A DNA stretch of 64,000 nucleotides from Clostridia bacterium (GCA_017934975.1 JAGBIM010000007.1:1-64000); one strand, 5' to 3'. Shown: positions 36,157-45,524, counted from the stretch's first letter. A program made the numbers and translations. Notes: generated from the letters alone by a model not told the origin.

Positions 36157-38898
36157 TCAGGATTGATCGGAAGGATCCGAATCCACTTTACGGAATACGG
36201 CGGTTTCCCCCGATTGGGCAGGGCGCTGCGTTCCGTCCACTTTACGGAAGGTTGCCGTAGCACCGGAATCACCCGTTGCGTGTGCATCCGAATCCACCTT
36301 GTGGAATTTAACCGTTACGTTGGGGTCAATCCCCTCCATACGGGCCCGTCTGGCACTTCGGGGTCCCAGAACAGGACCTTCGCCCGGCCGGGGAGGCGGA
36401 GGCAGAGGAATTTCCGCCTTGGGCTTTTTCTCCCGTTTTACGATCATCACGATTACCAACACGATCACCCCGACGAGAAGCAAAACGGCCGCGATCACGG
36501 TAATCAGAAGGATCGTATCCCACGTATCGGATTCCTGCGCGGAAGGATCGGACATCACGGCGGAGATTCCGTTCATCCAAAGACCAACCTCCGAAGCGGG
36601 AAGGGCCTCGTTGGAAATATAGATCTCGTCCACGGAGCCTTTGAATAAGGGATCGCCCTTCACACCGCTTCTGCCGATATAGCAGAAATTGGGACAAATG
36701 GAAGACAGATCCACGGGGGTGGTTTCCGTGGCAACGGCGGTATCGTCCAGGTAAAGAGAGATCAACCCCTGCTTGACGGTGACGGTAATACGGGTCCACG
36801 TATCGGTTGCACTGAAATCGTAGGGCAGGGTGGTTGTGGAGATTCCGTCGCTGATGCAGAACTTCAGACCGTTGAATCCAAGCCCCGTTTCCAGATAAAA
36901 ATACGCGGTAGGATCGGAAACCGAAGAGGATTTACGGGAAAAATCAAAGAGACGCTGGGAACGCTGCGTATCCCCGGTGGGGCCCGCCCAGTTGTAGGAA
37001 AGGGAGATGGTCAACTCGGACATCCCGTCCAGAATTCCCGCAGGATAACGAAGGAAGGAGGTAGCGCCGTCCAGAGAAAGACCGTAGGAAGCAATGCCGT
37101 TGGTCAGACGTTCTCCCGTAAGCGTCGCCTCGGCCCCTTCGTTCCAGTCCCGCCCCAGAGCGGAGCGGTCGTCAAAAGTGGTGCCGATAAAGCCGTTCTG
37201 AATCATACCAACCTTGGAAAATGCGTCCTCGGCAAAATCCGTATCGTCGGGAGTATACGGATTGGAGGTGTCTTCCCCGGAGGAGGATTGCCCCGGATCG
37301 GGAAGCGCCTGCGAAGTATAACGGGCAAGGCCGTAATGATGAACCTTACGAATTTCCGAGACAGGCAAAACCCTGGGCGCAACGTAGATCTCATCCACCA
37401 CCGTGCGGGTCGGATCGGAGGAGGACGCCCCCGTTACCACGCGACAGTCCGCCAGAGCAAGGGCGGCGGGGTTTAGCCCCGAAGAAAAGGTTGCAACCGG
37501 CTGTGCGTTAACGTACACGAGAATGGTTCCGTCCACGGAAACGGTCAGCGCGTAGTGTACCCACTCGCCCAAGGGGTCTGCAAGAGCTCCGTCGCCGATC
37601 TGACTGTGCTGAACGGATCCGCGACTGTCGGTATATTCCAGATAAGCGGAAGGGGTTCCGTCCGCAGACACGGCGTAAGGAGCAAAACGAAGGGTCCCTC
37701 GACCGTCTAAAAAGAGAAGACATTCTTCGTTGGGAGCCTTCTTTCCGTTACGGTACACCCAAGCGGAGAAGGTGAAAGAGTTCTGACCGTAAAGCAGACG
37801 ATCCTGCAATTTCAGATAATAGGCGGGGGCAGTTCCTTCGTTACGGATAAATCCGTGACCGAAGGCGTTCTTCAAGACAGAAGAACTGATTCGCGTACAA
37901 TCGGAAGAAACGGTTGCGGGAGAGGCACCATTGTTGTAATCCAGCTCCGCACTGTAGGATCCCTCAAAAAGATACGCAGCCCAGGAATAAGAATATACGT
38001 CCGTGGGAAGCTCCGGCAGAAGCGGCGTATCCGTGCCTCCCTGCTGTTGCCCGTCGATTTCCTTCTGTTCCAATGAATAGAAGGCATCCAAGGCCTGATT
38101 CATCATCGCACCGATTTTCGCCGCAGAAAGGGCAAAATCCGTCACGTAAAGCTCGTCCGCCGTAACGCCCTGAAAGGCAACGGCCGAAGACTGAAGCGCA
38201 GAAAGATCCACGTAAGAAGTGGAAACGGAGGAGGAGGTGATCTTGCCGTTCACAAACAACTGCAAAGAAGAAGCGGCACTTGCCTTCTTATACGTAAAGG
38301 CAACGTGGCACCAGGTTTCCTCCGCACCGAACACGTCGGTCACGTCGTAGGTACAGAGGGCCGTGCGCGTTCCGTCGTATACACGAAGACGAAGCAAAAG
38401 ACGCTTGGTCTCAAAGGCAAAGGAAAGCTCCATTGCCTCTCCGTTTTTCCCGTTCACGCGGAACAGGGTGTTTTTGGCTTTTGCGCTTTCCGCAGAAAAA
38501 CGAGTCCAGAAGCCCATAGAAAACTGATCCAGCGTAGAGAAGAGCGCGTTGTCCATGGTAACGTATCCGCTCATTCCTCCGTCCCGATAGCCCGCAACGG
38601 GAGAAAGAGCACTTGCACCGAAGGTTTTCGTGGACAAGGGATACTTTCCTCCCACGTCGGCAGTCAGGGAATCCTCCGCAAAGGAATACCCTGCGTGAAT
38701 CCGCGCAGGCTCTTGCGGCTCTTGGAAATCCGCCGTTTCATCCTTTTCCTCCCCGGCAGAACCCGTAGAAGAAAAACTCACGTTCGACGCTTCCTTGTCC
38801 GTAGTAGCCGAAAAGGGCAAGGTAAAAAGGGAAACCGCCAGCGCAAAAAGGAGAACCGCCGCAAGCAAGGCGCGAGCGGTCCGTTTTGTCAAACTCAT
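36157..38898 (-). CDS. Surface protein with three LamG-like domains and a repeat-bearing cytoplasmic tail
   Basis: A 913-aa membrane protein. The start at 38898 follows GGAGG (38910-38906). After a signal peptide come three LamG/concanavalin A-like lectin domains (about 70-280, 300-520 and 570-780), each with an FSMGFW/FTFSAWV/LTISLSYNW core strand. A transmembrane helix at about 793-820 is followed by a Lys/Arg stop and a proline-rich stretch (IPLPPPPRPGEG). The last 50 residues contain three copies of a short motif, TVKFHKVD, TATFRKVD and TAVFRKVD. The outside likely binds glycans or matrix; the inner tail may dock a partner. Co-transcribed with the PrsA-like foldase. Confidence 0.82.
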   Translation of the reverse strand: MSLTKRTARALLAAVLLFALAVSLFTLPFSATTDKEASNVSFSSTGSAGEEKDETADFQEPQEPARIHAGYSFAEDSLTADVGGKYPLSTKTFGASALSPVAGYRDGGMSGYVTMDNALFSTLDQFSMGFWTRFSAESAKAKNTLFRVNGKNGEAMELSFAFETKRLLLRLRVYDGTRTALCTYDVTDVFGAEETWCHVAFTYKKASAASSLQLFVNGKITSSSVSTSYVDLSALQSSAVAFQGVTADELYVTDFALSAAKIGAMMNQALDAFYSLEQKEIDGQQQGGTDTPLLPELPTDVYSYSWAAYLFEGSYSAELDYNNGASPATVSSDCTRISSSVLKNAFGHGFIRNEGTAPAYYLKLQDRLLYGQNSFTFSAWVYRNGKKAPNEECLLFLDGRGTLRFAPYAVSADGTPSAYLEYTDSRGSVQHSQIGDGALADPLGEWVHYALTVSVDGTILVYVNAQPVATFSSGLNPAALALADCRVVTGASSSDPTRTVVDEIYVAPRVLPVSEIRKVHHYGLARYTSQALPDPGQSSSGEDTSNPYTPDDTDFAEDAFSKVGMIQNGFIGTTFDDRSALGRDWNEGAEATLTGERLTNGIASYGLSLDGATSFLRYPAGILDGMSELTISLSYNWAGPTGDTQRSQRLFDFSRKSSSVSDPTAYFYLETGLGFNGLKFCISDGISTTTLPYDFSATDTWTRITVTVKQGLISLYLDDTAVATETTPVDLSSICPNFCYIGRSGVKGDPLFKGSVDEIYISNEALPASEVGLWMNGISAVMSDPSAQESDTWDTILLITVIAAVLLLVGVIVLVIVMIVKREKKPKAEIPLPPPPRPGEGPVLGPRSARRARMEGIDPNVTVKFHKVDSDAHATGDSGATATFRKVDGTQRPAQSGETAVFRKVDSDPSDQS

Positions 38899-38947
38899 AA
38901 AGATACCTCCGTACCGAAGTTCTTCGTAGATATACATATACACCTAT

Positions 38948-38976
38948 ATTGTACTACAAATTCGTTTTTTTGTCAA
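38948..38976 (-). promoter_or_regulatory. Promoter of the LamG-prsA operon
   Basis: TTGACA (38976-38971), 17 bp, TACAAT (38953-38948) on the minus strand. Confidence 0.75.
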
Positions 38977-39012
38977 GTGTAACGCGATATTTCGAAGACT
39001 TTTTGAAAACTC

Positions 39013-39041
39013 TTGCATTTTTGACAAAAATATTATATAAT
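39013..39041 (+). promoter_or_regulatory. Promoter of the radical SAM/DUF2344 operon
   Basis: TTGCAT (39013-39018), 17 bp, TATAAT (39036-39041), 31 bp before the start. Confidence 0.75.
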
Positions 39042-39072
39042 AGATCCAAGAACACGCCTTAGGAGAATTTTT

Positions 39073-40845
39073 ATGGAATTGGAACGACTCCTTCTTCGGG
39101 TCAAAAATCCCGCTTGGTACAGCGGCGGAGAGCTGAACACCGCCGTCAAGGACAAAAACGCCGTCAAAACGCGATTTGCCTTTTGCTTTCCCGATCTGTA
39201 CGACGTTGCCATGTCTCATCTGGGAATCAAGATCTTATACGATATTCTGAACCGCCGTGACGATATCTGGTGCGAGCGGGTCTGTGCCCCCGCCCCCGAC
39301 ATGGAAGAATTGATGCGGCAATACGACTTTCCCCTTTTTGGATTGGAAAGCCGCGACCCCATCAAGGATTTCGACTTCATCGGCTTTACCCTTCAGTATG
39401 AATTAAGTTATACGAACGTATTGAATATGCTGGATCTGGCGGGATTGCCCGTCCGTTCTTGCGACCGCACGGAAGAAATGCCCGTGGTCATTGCGGGCGG
39501 TCCCTGCACCGTCAATCCCGAGCCCTTGGCGGATTTTATCGATCTGTTCAACATTGGCGAAGGAGAAGAAACCCTTCTCGAATTGGTGGATCTTTGGCAG
39601 GAATGCAACGGAAACAAAGGGGAATTCCTCCGCCGTGCGGATCAACTGGAATCCTGTTACGTGCCTGCCCTGCACGATCGAAGCGTCAAGGTGCGTCGCC
39701 GAATCATCAAGGATCTGGACAAGGTTCCTTATCCCGAAAAGCTCATCGTGCCCAACGCAAAGGCCATTCACGACCGTATTTCCATGGAGATCATGCGGGG
39801 GTGCATTCGGGGATGTCGCTTCTGTCAGGCGGGAATGATCTACCGTCCCTTCCGTCAAAAATCCCCCGAGGGCATGATGAAGACCATCGAAAAGCTCTGC
39901 AAATCCACGGGATACGACGAAATTTCCCTTACCTCCCTCTCCAGCAGTGACTACGACAAGCTGCCCCAATTTGCAGATATGCTTCTGGACTATTGCACGC
40001 CCCGTAAGATCAATCTTGCACTCCCCTCTTTGCGCATCGATAATTTCTCGGAGGATCTGCTGAAGAAGCTGCGGGCCGTACGTTCTTCCGGTTTGACCTT
40101 TGCTCCGGAAGCCGGAACTCAAAGATTGCGGGACGCCATCAACAAAAACATTACGGAAGAGGATATTTTCGAATCCTGCCGCATTGCTTTTACGGGAGGC
40201 AATTCTTCCGTCAAACTGTATTTCATGATCGGCCTTCCCACCGAAACCGACGAGGATATTCTCGGGATTGCGGATCTGGCACAGCGCATCGTGGATTATT
40301 ACTACAGTCTGAAGATCAAGGGCGGACGCGGCGTTTCGGTAACCATCAGCCTTTCCACCTTCGTTCCCAAGCCCTTTACCCCCTTCCAATGGGAACCCCA
40401 AATCCCCTTGGAGGAAATTCACAGACGGCAACAATTACTGAAGAACGCCATTACCTCCCGCAAGATCAAGCTGAATTACCACGAAGGCAAAACCAGCGTT
40501 CTGGAGGGAATTTTCTCCCGTGGTGACCGTAAATTGGGAGCACTTCTGGAGTGCGCCTGGCGGAAGGGATGCATCCTCGACGCCTGGGACGAACATTTCA
40601 GATTCGATCTCTGGACCGAAGCCATGGAAGAATGCGGAATTCGCACGGAAGACTACGCGGGACGGCGCTATCAATATGACGAAGAACTGCCCTGGGACGT
40701 GATCGATTGCGGCGTTTCCAAAAGCTTCCTGATTCGGGAATCCAAGCTTGCTTATCAAAACAAAACATCCCCCAACTGCAAGGAAAAATGCCTTGGTTGC
40801 GGCGTAAAATCCATCTGCGGAGGTGACGTTTGTGATCCGGTTTGA
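39073..40845 (+). CDS. B12-binding-domain radical SAM protein (TIGR03960 family)
   Basis: A 590-aa radical SAM enzyme. Residues 1-190 form a B12-binding-like fold (PDLYDVAMSHLGIKILYDILN). The radical SAM domain carries CIRGCRFC (near residue 250) and the SAM-binding EISLTSLSSSDY. The C-terminus holds a second cysteine cluster (CKEKCLGCGVKSICGGDVC) that may bind another cluster. The reaction is unknown. It overlaps the DUF2344 gene by 14 bp; in some organisms the two are fused, so they act together. Confidence 0.9.
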   Translation: MELERLLLRVKNPAWYSGGELNTAVKDKNAVKTRFAFCFPDLYDVAMSHLGIKILYDILNRRDDIWCERVCAPAPDMEELMRQYDFPLFGLESRDPIKDFDFIGFTLQYELSYTNVLNMLDLAGLPVRSCDRTEEMPVVIAGGPCTVNPEPLADFIDLFNIGEGEETLLELVDLWQECNGNKGEFLRRADQLESCYVPALHDRSVKVRRRIIKDLDKVPYPEKLIVPNAKAIHDRISMEIMRGCIRGCRFCQAGMIYRPFRQKSPEGMMKTIEKLCKSTGYDEISLTSLSSSDYDKLPQFADMLLDYCTPRKINLALPSLRIDNFSEDLLKKLRAVRSSGLTFAPEAGTQRLRDAINKNITEEDIFESCRIAFTGGNSSVKLYFMIGLPTETDEDILGIADLAQRIVDYYYSLKIKGGRGVSVTISLSTFVPKPFTPFQWEPQIPLEEIHRRQQLLKNAITSRKIKLNYHEGKTSVLEGIFSRGDRKLGALLECAWRKGCILDAWDEHFRFDLWTEAMEECGIRTEDYAGRRYQYDEELPWDVIDCGVSKSFLIRESKLAYQNKTSPNCKEKCLGCGVKSICGGDVCDPV

Positions 40846-41455
40846 GTTTGAAAAGAAAGACACCGCCATATACATGTCCCATCTGGATCTGATGCGTTGC
40901 ATGACGCGTGCGTTGACCCGTGCCGAAATTCCCGTCAAATACACGGAGGGCTTCAACCCCCACCCTTATTTGGTGTTTGCGGCCCCCTTGGCCTTGGGTA
41001 TTTGCGGAGAAAAGGAATATTTTGAGATCAAAACAACGGAAGAAATGCCTTTTGAGGAAATGAAAGAACGATTGAACGCAACGCTTCCTCAAGGATTGAA
41101 AATCCGGAACGCAGAGGAAAGCAAACGGGATTTTAACGATATCGAAAGTGCCCGTTACGTCCTTTTCGTAGAGGGAAAAACTGTTGCAGATTGGGAACGT
41201 TTCTTCTCCGCAGAGACCATCCCCACGGAAAAGAAAACCAAACGGGGCATGGAAACGGTGGATCTGAAAACCGAGATTCTCGGATGGGAAGCCACGGACG
41301 GAGAAAAGGGCTTGTCTTTGACCCTGCATCTCCCCTGCGGGAACCGCAAAAACCTCTCCCCTCTTTTGGTTGTCAAAACCTTTGCCCCCGAAGAAGAGGC
41401 CTACTACACCGTCTCCCGCAAGGAGTTTTTTGACAAAGACGGACACAGATTCTAA
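40832..41455 (+). CDS. DUF2344 (TIGR03936) protein
   Basis: A 207-aa protein matching the partner of TIGR03960 radical SAM enzymes: IRFEFEKKDTAIYMSHLDLMR at the start and YTEGFNPHPYLVFAAPLALG. GGAGG (40819-40823) lies 8 bp from the GTG at 40832, which I take as the start over the GTG at 40823. It lies inside the 3' end of the radical SAM gene. Function unknown; probably substrate-handling for the same modification. Confidence 0.88.
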   Translation: MIRFEFEKKDTAIYMSHLDLMRCMTRALTRAEIPVKYTEGFNPHPYLVFAAPLALGICGEKEYFEIKTTEEMPFEEMKERLNATLPQGLKIRNAEESKRDFNDIESARYVLFVEGKTVADWERFFSAETIPTEKKTKRGMETVDLKTEILGWEATDGEKGLSLTLHLPCGNRKNLSPLLVVKTFAPEEEAYYTVSRKEFFDKDGHRF

Positions 41456-41472
41456 ATTTTGTCATAAATTCG

Positions 41473-41503
41473 TTGCAATTAAATGATAAATCTATGCTAT
41501 AAT
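41473..41503 (+). promoter_or_regulatory. Possible promoter of queT-galU
   Basis: TTGCAA (41473-41478) and TATAAT (41498-41503) are 19 bp apart, slightly long; the -10 is consensus. The transcript would start about 20 nt before the riboswitch. Confidence 0.55.
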
Positions 41504-41528
41504 GTCTTGAGTTGATCGAAAAGATTGA

Positions 41529-41569
41529 CCGTCAGTCGCAATTCCCTGACGAAAATCAAAACACGGAGG
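41529..41569 (+). promoter_or_regulatory. preQ1-I riboswitch
   Basis: A short stem CGTCAG/CTGACG (41530-41535 with 41546-41551) has the loop TCGCAATTCC, close to the T. tengcongensis preQ1-I loop (UCGCAGUAAC). An A-rich tail (AAAATCAAAACACGG) follows and runs straight into the GGAGG of queT, 10 bp from its start. Loop, tail and target gene all fit a translational preQ1-I switch that hides the ribosome site when preQ1 is present. Confidence 0.8.
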
Positions 41570-41578
41570 ACTTCTGTC

Positions 41579-42082
41579 ATGAAGCGTTTTTCTACGAAGC
41601 AAGTTGCATTTTGCGGGCTGATTGCCGCACTTTACGTTATTTTTACGTGGATTTTGGGGGATTTCGCCTACGGCCCCATCCAGTTCCGCATTGCGGAGTG
41701 CATGACCGTATTGCCCTTTTTCTACCCGATTTCCACCATCGGATTAACCCTGGGATGCTTTCTTGCAAATCTGCTGAGCACGGCGGGACCGATGGACCTT
41801 CTGTTCGGCACCGTAGCAACGCTTCTGGGAGCTCTGGGCACGCAGCTTTGCCGAAAAAAGAATCTTTGGTTTTTGGCGCCTCTGCCCCCCGTACTGTCAA
41901 ACGCTCTTCTGATCGGACTCATGCTGACCCTTTACGGAGGCAATCTGAGTTTCGGATATTTTCTCACCATGGCGGCGCAAGTGGGCATCAGCGAGGCGAT
42001 CTGTTGCTTCCTTTTGGGGGGCGGATTGATTTTCCTGCTTCGACGCCATCAAAATAACAACGAACGAGGGATCGACTTATGA
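41579..42082 (+). CDS. queT: Queuosine precursor transporter QueT
   Basis: A 167-aa membrane protein with five or six helices, an ECF-type S component for queuosine precursors. It shows MKRFSTKQVAFCGLIAALYV at the start, FAYGPIQFRIAECMTVLPFF and LGCFLANLLS, all typical of QueT. The ATG at 41579 follows GGAGGA; the frame is open further upstream through the riboswitch. Energy would come from shared ECF ATPases encoded elsewhere. It overlaps galU by 4 bp. Confidence 0.92.
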   Translation: MKRFSTKQVAFCGLIAALYVIFTWILGDFAYGPIQFRIAECMTVLPFFYPISTIGLTLGCFLANLLSTAGPMDLLFGTVATLLGALGTQLCRKKNLWFLAPLPPVLSNALLIGLMLTLYGGNLSFGYFLTMAAQVGISEAICCFLLGGGLIFLLRRHQNNNERGIDL

Positions 42083-42957
42083 ACGTAAAAAAGGCAGTTA
42101 TCCTTGCCGCGGGTCTGGGCACCCGTATGCTTCCCGCCACGAAATCCGTTCCCAAGGAACTGATACCCATCGTGGATAAACCCGCTCTCCAGTATCTGGT
42201 GGAAGAGGTTAAAAATGCGGGAATCGACGATATTATGATTATTATTTCCCGCGGAAAGACTCTGATTGAGGATCATTTCGACTATGCCCCCGAGCTGGAA
42301 GAACGGCTGGCACAGGGCGGTGCCGCAAAGGCAGACGCACTGAAGCAGGTTCGGGAAATTGCTGACCTTGCCGACATCGTTTACGCCCGCCAGAAGGTAA
42401 TGAACGGAACGGGACACGCGTTGCTTCTTGCCCGGGATTTCGTAGGGAACGAGCCCTTCGCGGTGCTCTACGGCGACGACGTGATCATGAACGAGGAAAA
42501 GCCCGTGGTTGGCCAGCTGATGAAGGTATTTGAAAAATACGGCAAGAGCGTGGTCGGCGTTCAGGAAGTTCCCGAAGAGCTGGTCATGAAATATTGCACT
42601 CTGGACGTCAAGCAAGTGGAAGAACGCCTCTACGACGTGGCGGATATGATCGAGAAGCCCAAGAAGGAAGAGATCATTTCCTGCTTCTCGGTTCTCGGCC
42701 GCATTATTCTGACCCCCGACGTATTCGATTACCTGGACAAAACGCCTTATGCGAAAAACGGAGAATTGCAGCTGACCGACACCATGCAGATGATGGCCAA
42801 GAACGGCAACATGATGGCGTGGGATTTTGAAGGCATCCGCTACGACATGGGTAACAAGCTGGGCGTTATGCAGGCACAGGTGGAAACGGCCCTGAAGCAT
42901 CCCGAAATCGGAGACGACTTCCGTCAATACCTGAAAGAACTTTCAAAAACCCTGTAA
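42079..42957 (+). CDS. galU: UTP-glucose-1-phosphate uridylyltransferase
   Basis: A 292-aa nucleotidyltransferase that makes UDP-glucose for cell-surface glycans. It has the N-terminal signature ILAAGLGTRMLPATKSVPKEL, the DKPALQYLVEEV substrate site and FAVLYGDDV (metal-binding Asp). Length is normal. The start overlaps the queT stop in ATGA, so it is translationally coupled and may fall under the preQ1 switch by proximity. Confidence 0.96.
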   Translation: MNVKKAVILAAGLGTRMLPATKSVPKELIPIVDKPALQYLVEEVKNAGIDDIMIIISRGKTLIEDHFDYAPELEERLAQGGAAKADALKQVREIADLADIVYARQKVMNGTGHALLLARDFVGNEPFAVLYGDDVIMNEEKPVVGQLMKVFEKYGKSVVGVQEVPEELVMKYCTLDVKQVEERLYDVADMIEKPKKEEIISCFSVLGRIILTPDVFDYLDKTPYAKNGELQLTDTMQMMAKNGNMMAWDFEGIRYDMGNKLGVMQAQVETALKHPEIGDDFRQYLKELSKTL

Positions 42958-42967
42958 AAGAATCGAA

Positions 42968-42997
42968 AAATCCCCTCGCTTGACGGCGAGGGGATTT
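42968..42997. terminator. Bidirectional terminator between galU and the Feo locus
   Basis: A 12-bp inverted repeat (42968-42979 with 42986-42997). The minus strand carries a TTTTTC tail and the plus strand a short TTTGTTG tail, serving both convergent units. Confidence 0.75.
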
Positions 42998-43008
42998 GTT
43001 GCTTTGCG

Positions 43009-43179
43009 TTAGTTTTCCGCATCGGGCTTACCGATACAGCCTCCGTTCTTACGCTGACCGCAATCGGACGCATAGGGGCAACCGATGCACTTCGTGCCCT
43101 TTTTCTTCTCTTTCACTATGTATGCAATCGCTCCACCGAGAATCAAGGCAATGACAATTGCAGCAATGACGTTTTCCAC
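43009..43179 (-). CDS. FeoB-associated Cys-rich membrane protein
   Basis: A 56-aa protein starting at a GTG, 15 bp after the feoB stop. One N-terminal membrane helix (about residues 4-22) is followed by a lysine-rich stretch (KEKKKG) and a cysteine cluster, KCIGCPYASDCGQ and GGCIG, the pattern of the FeoB-associated Cys-rich family. It probably helps iron delivery or sensing at the FeoB channel, which is inferred. AAAGGA lies about 11 bp upstream. Confidence 0.85.
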   Translation of the reverse strand: MENVIAAIVIALILGGAIAYIVKEKKKGTKCIGCPYASDCGQRKNGGCIGKPDAEN

Positions 43180-43194
43180 AAACAGCACCGTCCT

Positions 43195-45195
43195 TTACGC
43201 AAGCTTCGCCTTCTTTTGCTCATAAGCCCTTTTGGCTTTTGCATTCGAGCGGATTCCGAGAACAACCACGAAGGCGATAATCGCGGCAACGGCAATCAGT
43301 CCCGCAACGAAACCGGAGCCGACGGTACCGACGGTAATCAGCGTTCCGACCTGATAGACGAAGAAAGAAAGAACGTACGCGATAGCAAGCTGAAGACCAA
43401 TCCCCGCAAGGAGCCACTTTTTGCTCTTAATCTCGGAGTTCATAGCACCGATAGCGGCAAAGCAAGGAGGCGAAAACAGATTAAACATCAGATAAGAAAG
43501 GCCTGCCGCCGCCGTAATTCCGAGAACCGCTTCTCCGTTCCCGGTTTGAAGCAGTTCAAAATCTTCGTTAACGGCAAGGGCGGTAAAGACCGCACCGAGA
43601 GTTCCGACAACCTCTTCCTTTGCAATAAACCCGGTAATCGCAGCGGCGGCCAACTGCCACATGCCAAAACCAAGGGGAATCAGCAGAACGGAGATGGGGT
43701 TTGCAATGCTGTGAAGAATAGAATTTTCCGCATCCACAACCTCAAATGTCCAGGAATAATTCAGCATAATCGTCACGGCCGCGTTGCAAACGAGGATGAT
43801 CGTCCCCGCCTTGACGATGTAAGACCAACCGCGGGCGCACATGGATTTGGCGGCGTTCCAAAGAGACGGAACCTTATATTCGGGAAGCTCGATGATGAAA
43901 TAGGATTTTCTGTACTTGTGCCCGGTGATCCATTTAATCAACAACGCACAAAAGAACACCAGCACCAGACCAAGGAAGTACATCAAGGGAGAAACCCAAG
44001 CGGACTCCGGGAAGAACAACCCTGCAAGAAGCGCAATAACCGGGATCTTTGCCCCACAGGGAATGAAGGGAGTCAACATGGCCGTTGCACGGCGTTCCCG
44101 TTCGTTGCGAATCGTGCGGCACGCCATAATTCCGGGAATGGCACAGCCCGTTCCGACGACCAAAGGAATCACCGACTTACCCGAAAGACCGACCCGCTTA
44201 AAGATGGGGTCCAGAACCACGGAAACGCGGGCCATATATCCGCAATCTTCCAGAAGGGCAAGGAGGAAATACATAACCATAACCAGGGGAAGGAAGCCGA
44301 CTACGGCACCCACGCCACCGATCATTCCGTCCACAACGATGGTCTGCAGGATGGGCGCGGTGTTTTCCATCAAACCGCCAACCCATTCCCCGAACATTTC
44401 GATAAACGTAACGAGACCGGGGATATCGCCGTAACCCTCGGCCAGCCACACGCCGGGTCCGACCTGCGAAATCCAGAACACGAACCACATAACCACGGCA
44501 AAGATGGGAATCCCGAGCCACTTGTTGGTCAGGATCGAGTCGATTTTATCGCCGAAATTGCGTTCTTTGGTCAGAACCTTGCGGGTTTCCACATCGGCGA
44601 CGATCTTATTGACAAAAACGAAACGCTTGCGGTCTGCGGCATCTACGGCGGCCTTATCCGTCAGGTCTACTTTTCCCTGGGAATAAGGAGCTTTCTGCTC
44701 CTTGCCCACGGCGGCAACGGCCGCGTCGATGACGGCCTTCAGACCGTCGGAGGAGGTAGAGATCGTATTGACTACGGGGCATCCAAGCTTTGCGGACAAG
44801 GCTTCGGTATCAATCTTCGTGTCCTTCTTATCGTTGATATCGCTCTTGTTCAAGGCAACCACAACGGGGATCCCCAATTCCAACAACTGTGTCGTGAAGA
44901 ACAAGCTGCGGCTGAGGTTGGTAGCGTCCACGATGTTGATAATCACGTGGGGATTTTCGTTCTGCACGTAAGAGCTGGTAATGCTCTCCTCTCCCGTGAA
45001 GGGAGACATGGAATAGGCACCGGGAAGATCTACGGCGATCAGCTGTGCGTCACCCGAATAGGCCCGTTTGATGGGGTGCTCTTTCTTGTCAACCGTAACG
45101 CCCGCCCAGTTTCCGACCTTTTCATTGCTTCCGGTCAGCGCGTTGTACATGGTTGTTTTGCCGGAATTCGGATTGCCCGTCAAAGCAATTCGCAT
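43195..45195 (-). CDS. feoB: Ferrous iron transport protein B
   Basis: A 666-aa ferrous iron permease. The N-terminal G domain has GNPNSGKTT (residues 7-15, G1), DLPGAYS (G3) and NKSD (G4). The membrane domain (from about 235) has two Gate regions, with a GTGCAIPGIMACRTIR-type core and FIPCGAKIPV. It ends in a short Lys-rich tail. It imports Fe(II) under anoxic, iron-poor conditions. It follows feoA by 116 bp with its own operator in between. Confidence 0.97.
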   Translation of the reverse strand: MRIALTGNPNSGKTTMYNALTGSNEKVGNWAGVTVDKKEHPIKRAYSGDAQLIAVDLPGAYSMSPFTGEESITSSYVQNENPHVIINIVDATNLSRSLFFTTQLLELGIPVVVALNKSDINDKKDTKIDTEALSAKLGCPVVNTISTSSDGLKAVIDAAVAAVGKEQKAPYSQGKVDLTDKAAVDAADRKRFVFVNKIVADVETRKVLTKERNFGDKIDSILTNKWLGIPIFAVVMWFVFWISQVGPGVWLAEGYGDIPGLVTFIEMFGEWVGGLMENTAPILQTIVVDGMIGGVGAVVGFLPLVMVMYFLLALLEDCGYMARVSVVLDPIFKRVGLSGKSVIPLVVGTGCAIPGIMACRTIRNERERRATAMLTPFIPCGAKIPVIALLAGLFFPESAWVSPLMYFLGLVLVFFCALLIKWITGHKYRKSYFIIELPEYKVPSLWNAAKSMCARGWSYIVKAGTIILVCNAAVTIMLNYSWTFEVVDAENSILHSIANPISVLLIPLGFGMWQLAAAAITGFIAKEEVVGTLGAVFTALAVNEDFELLQTGNGEAVLGITAAAGLSYLMFNLFSPPCFAAIGAMNSEIKSKKWLLAGIGLQLAIAYVLSFFVYQVGTLITVGTVGSGFVAGLIAVAAIIAFVVVLGIRSNAKAKRAYEQKKAKLA

Positions 45196-45253
45196 ACTGC
45201 TTCCTCCTTGAATTTTGGATATGTAAAAGAATCAAACTACTTTGTTGTTTTTA

Positions 45254-45269
45254 GTTAGCCGCGGCTAAC
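45254..45269. promoter_or_regulatory. Iron-regulator operator between feoA and feoB
   Basis: A perfect palindrome, GTTAGC-CGCG-GCTAAC, 58 bp upstream of feoB. The half-sites match those of the site at 45575-45590. They resemble DtxR/IdeR-type operators (TTAGGTTAG core); the regulator is inferred and its gene is not in the window. Confidence 0.7.
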
Positions 45270-45311
45270 TGTTGGGTAAAAAAAACAATCCGAAGACGGT
45301 TTTTCAAAAAT

Positions 45312-45524
45312 TCAGATCTCGATGGCATCCGCAAGCTGACGGTCGATGTTGTACCGCGCGTCTTTGATGGAAACCACGCAGCTGCTTTTGCGACGGGAAA
45401 CTACGGTGATGGTTTCTCCGCTGTAGCATCCCAGAGAAAAGAGGAATGCGTCCAGCTCTTCATCGTCCGTGTTGATTGCACGGATGGTATATTCAATTCC
45501 TTCAAGGGCATCGTTCAGAGTCAT
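45312..45524 (-). CDS. feoA: Ferrous iron transport protein A
   Basis: A 70-aa SH3-like cytoplasmic protein that supports FeoB. It opens with MTLNDALEGIEYTIRAI and has the LFSLGCYSGETITVVSR pattern. I start at 45524 since the upstream in-frame ATG (45554) lies inside a hairpin and has no RBS. It is preceded by a perfect promoter with an operator at the transcription start. Confidence 0.9.
   Translation of the reverse strand: MTLNDALEGIEYTIRAINTDDEELDAFLFSLGCYSGETITVVSRRKSSCVVSIKDARYNIDRQLADAIEI

Noticed and set aside
43216..45258. A 680-codon open frame on the plus strand opposite feoB
   Set aside because: It is an antisense shadow: feoB has all G motifs and membrane helices, while the opposite frame is rich in Gly/Asn/His with no family match.
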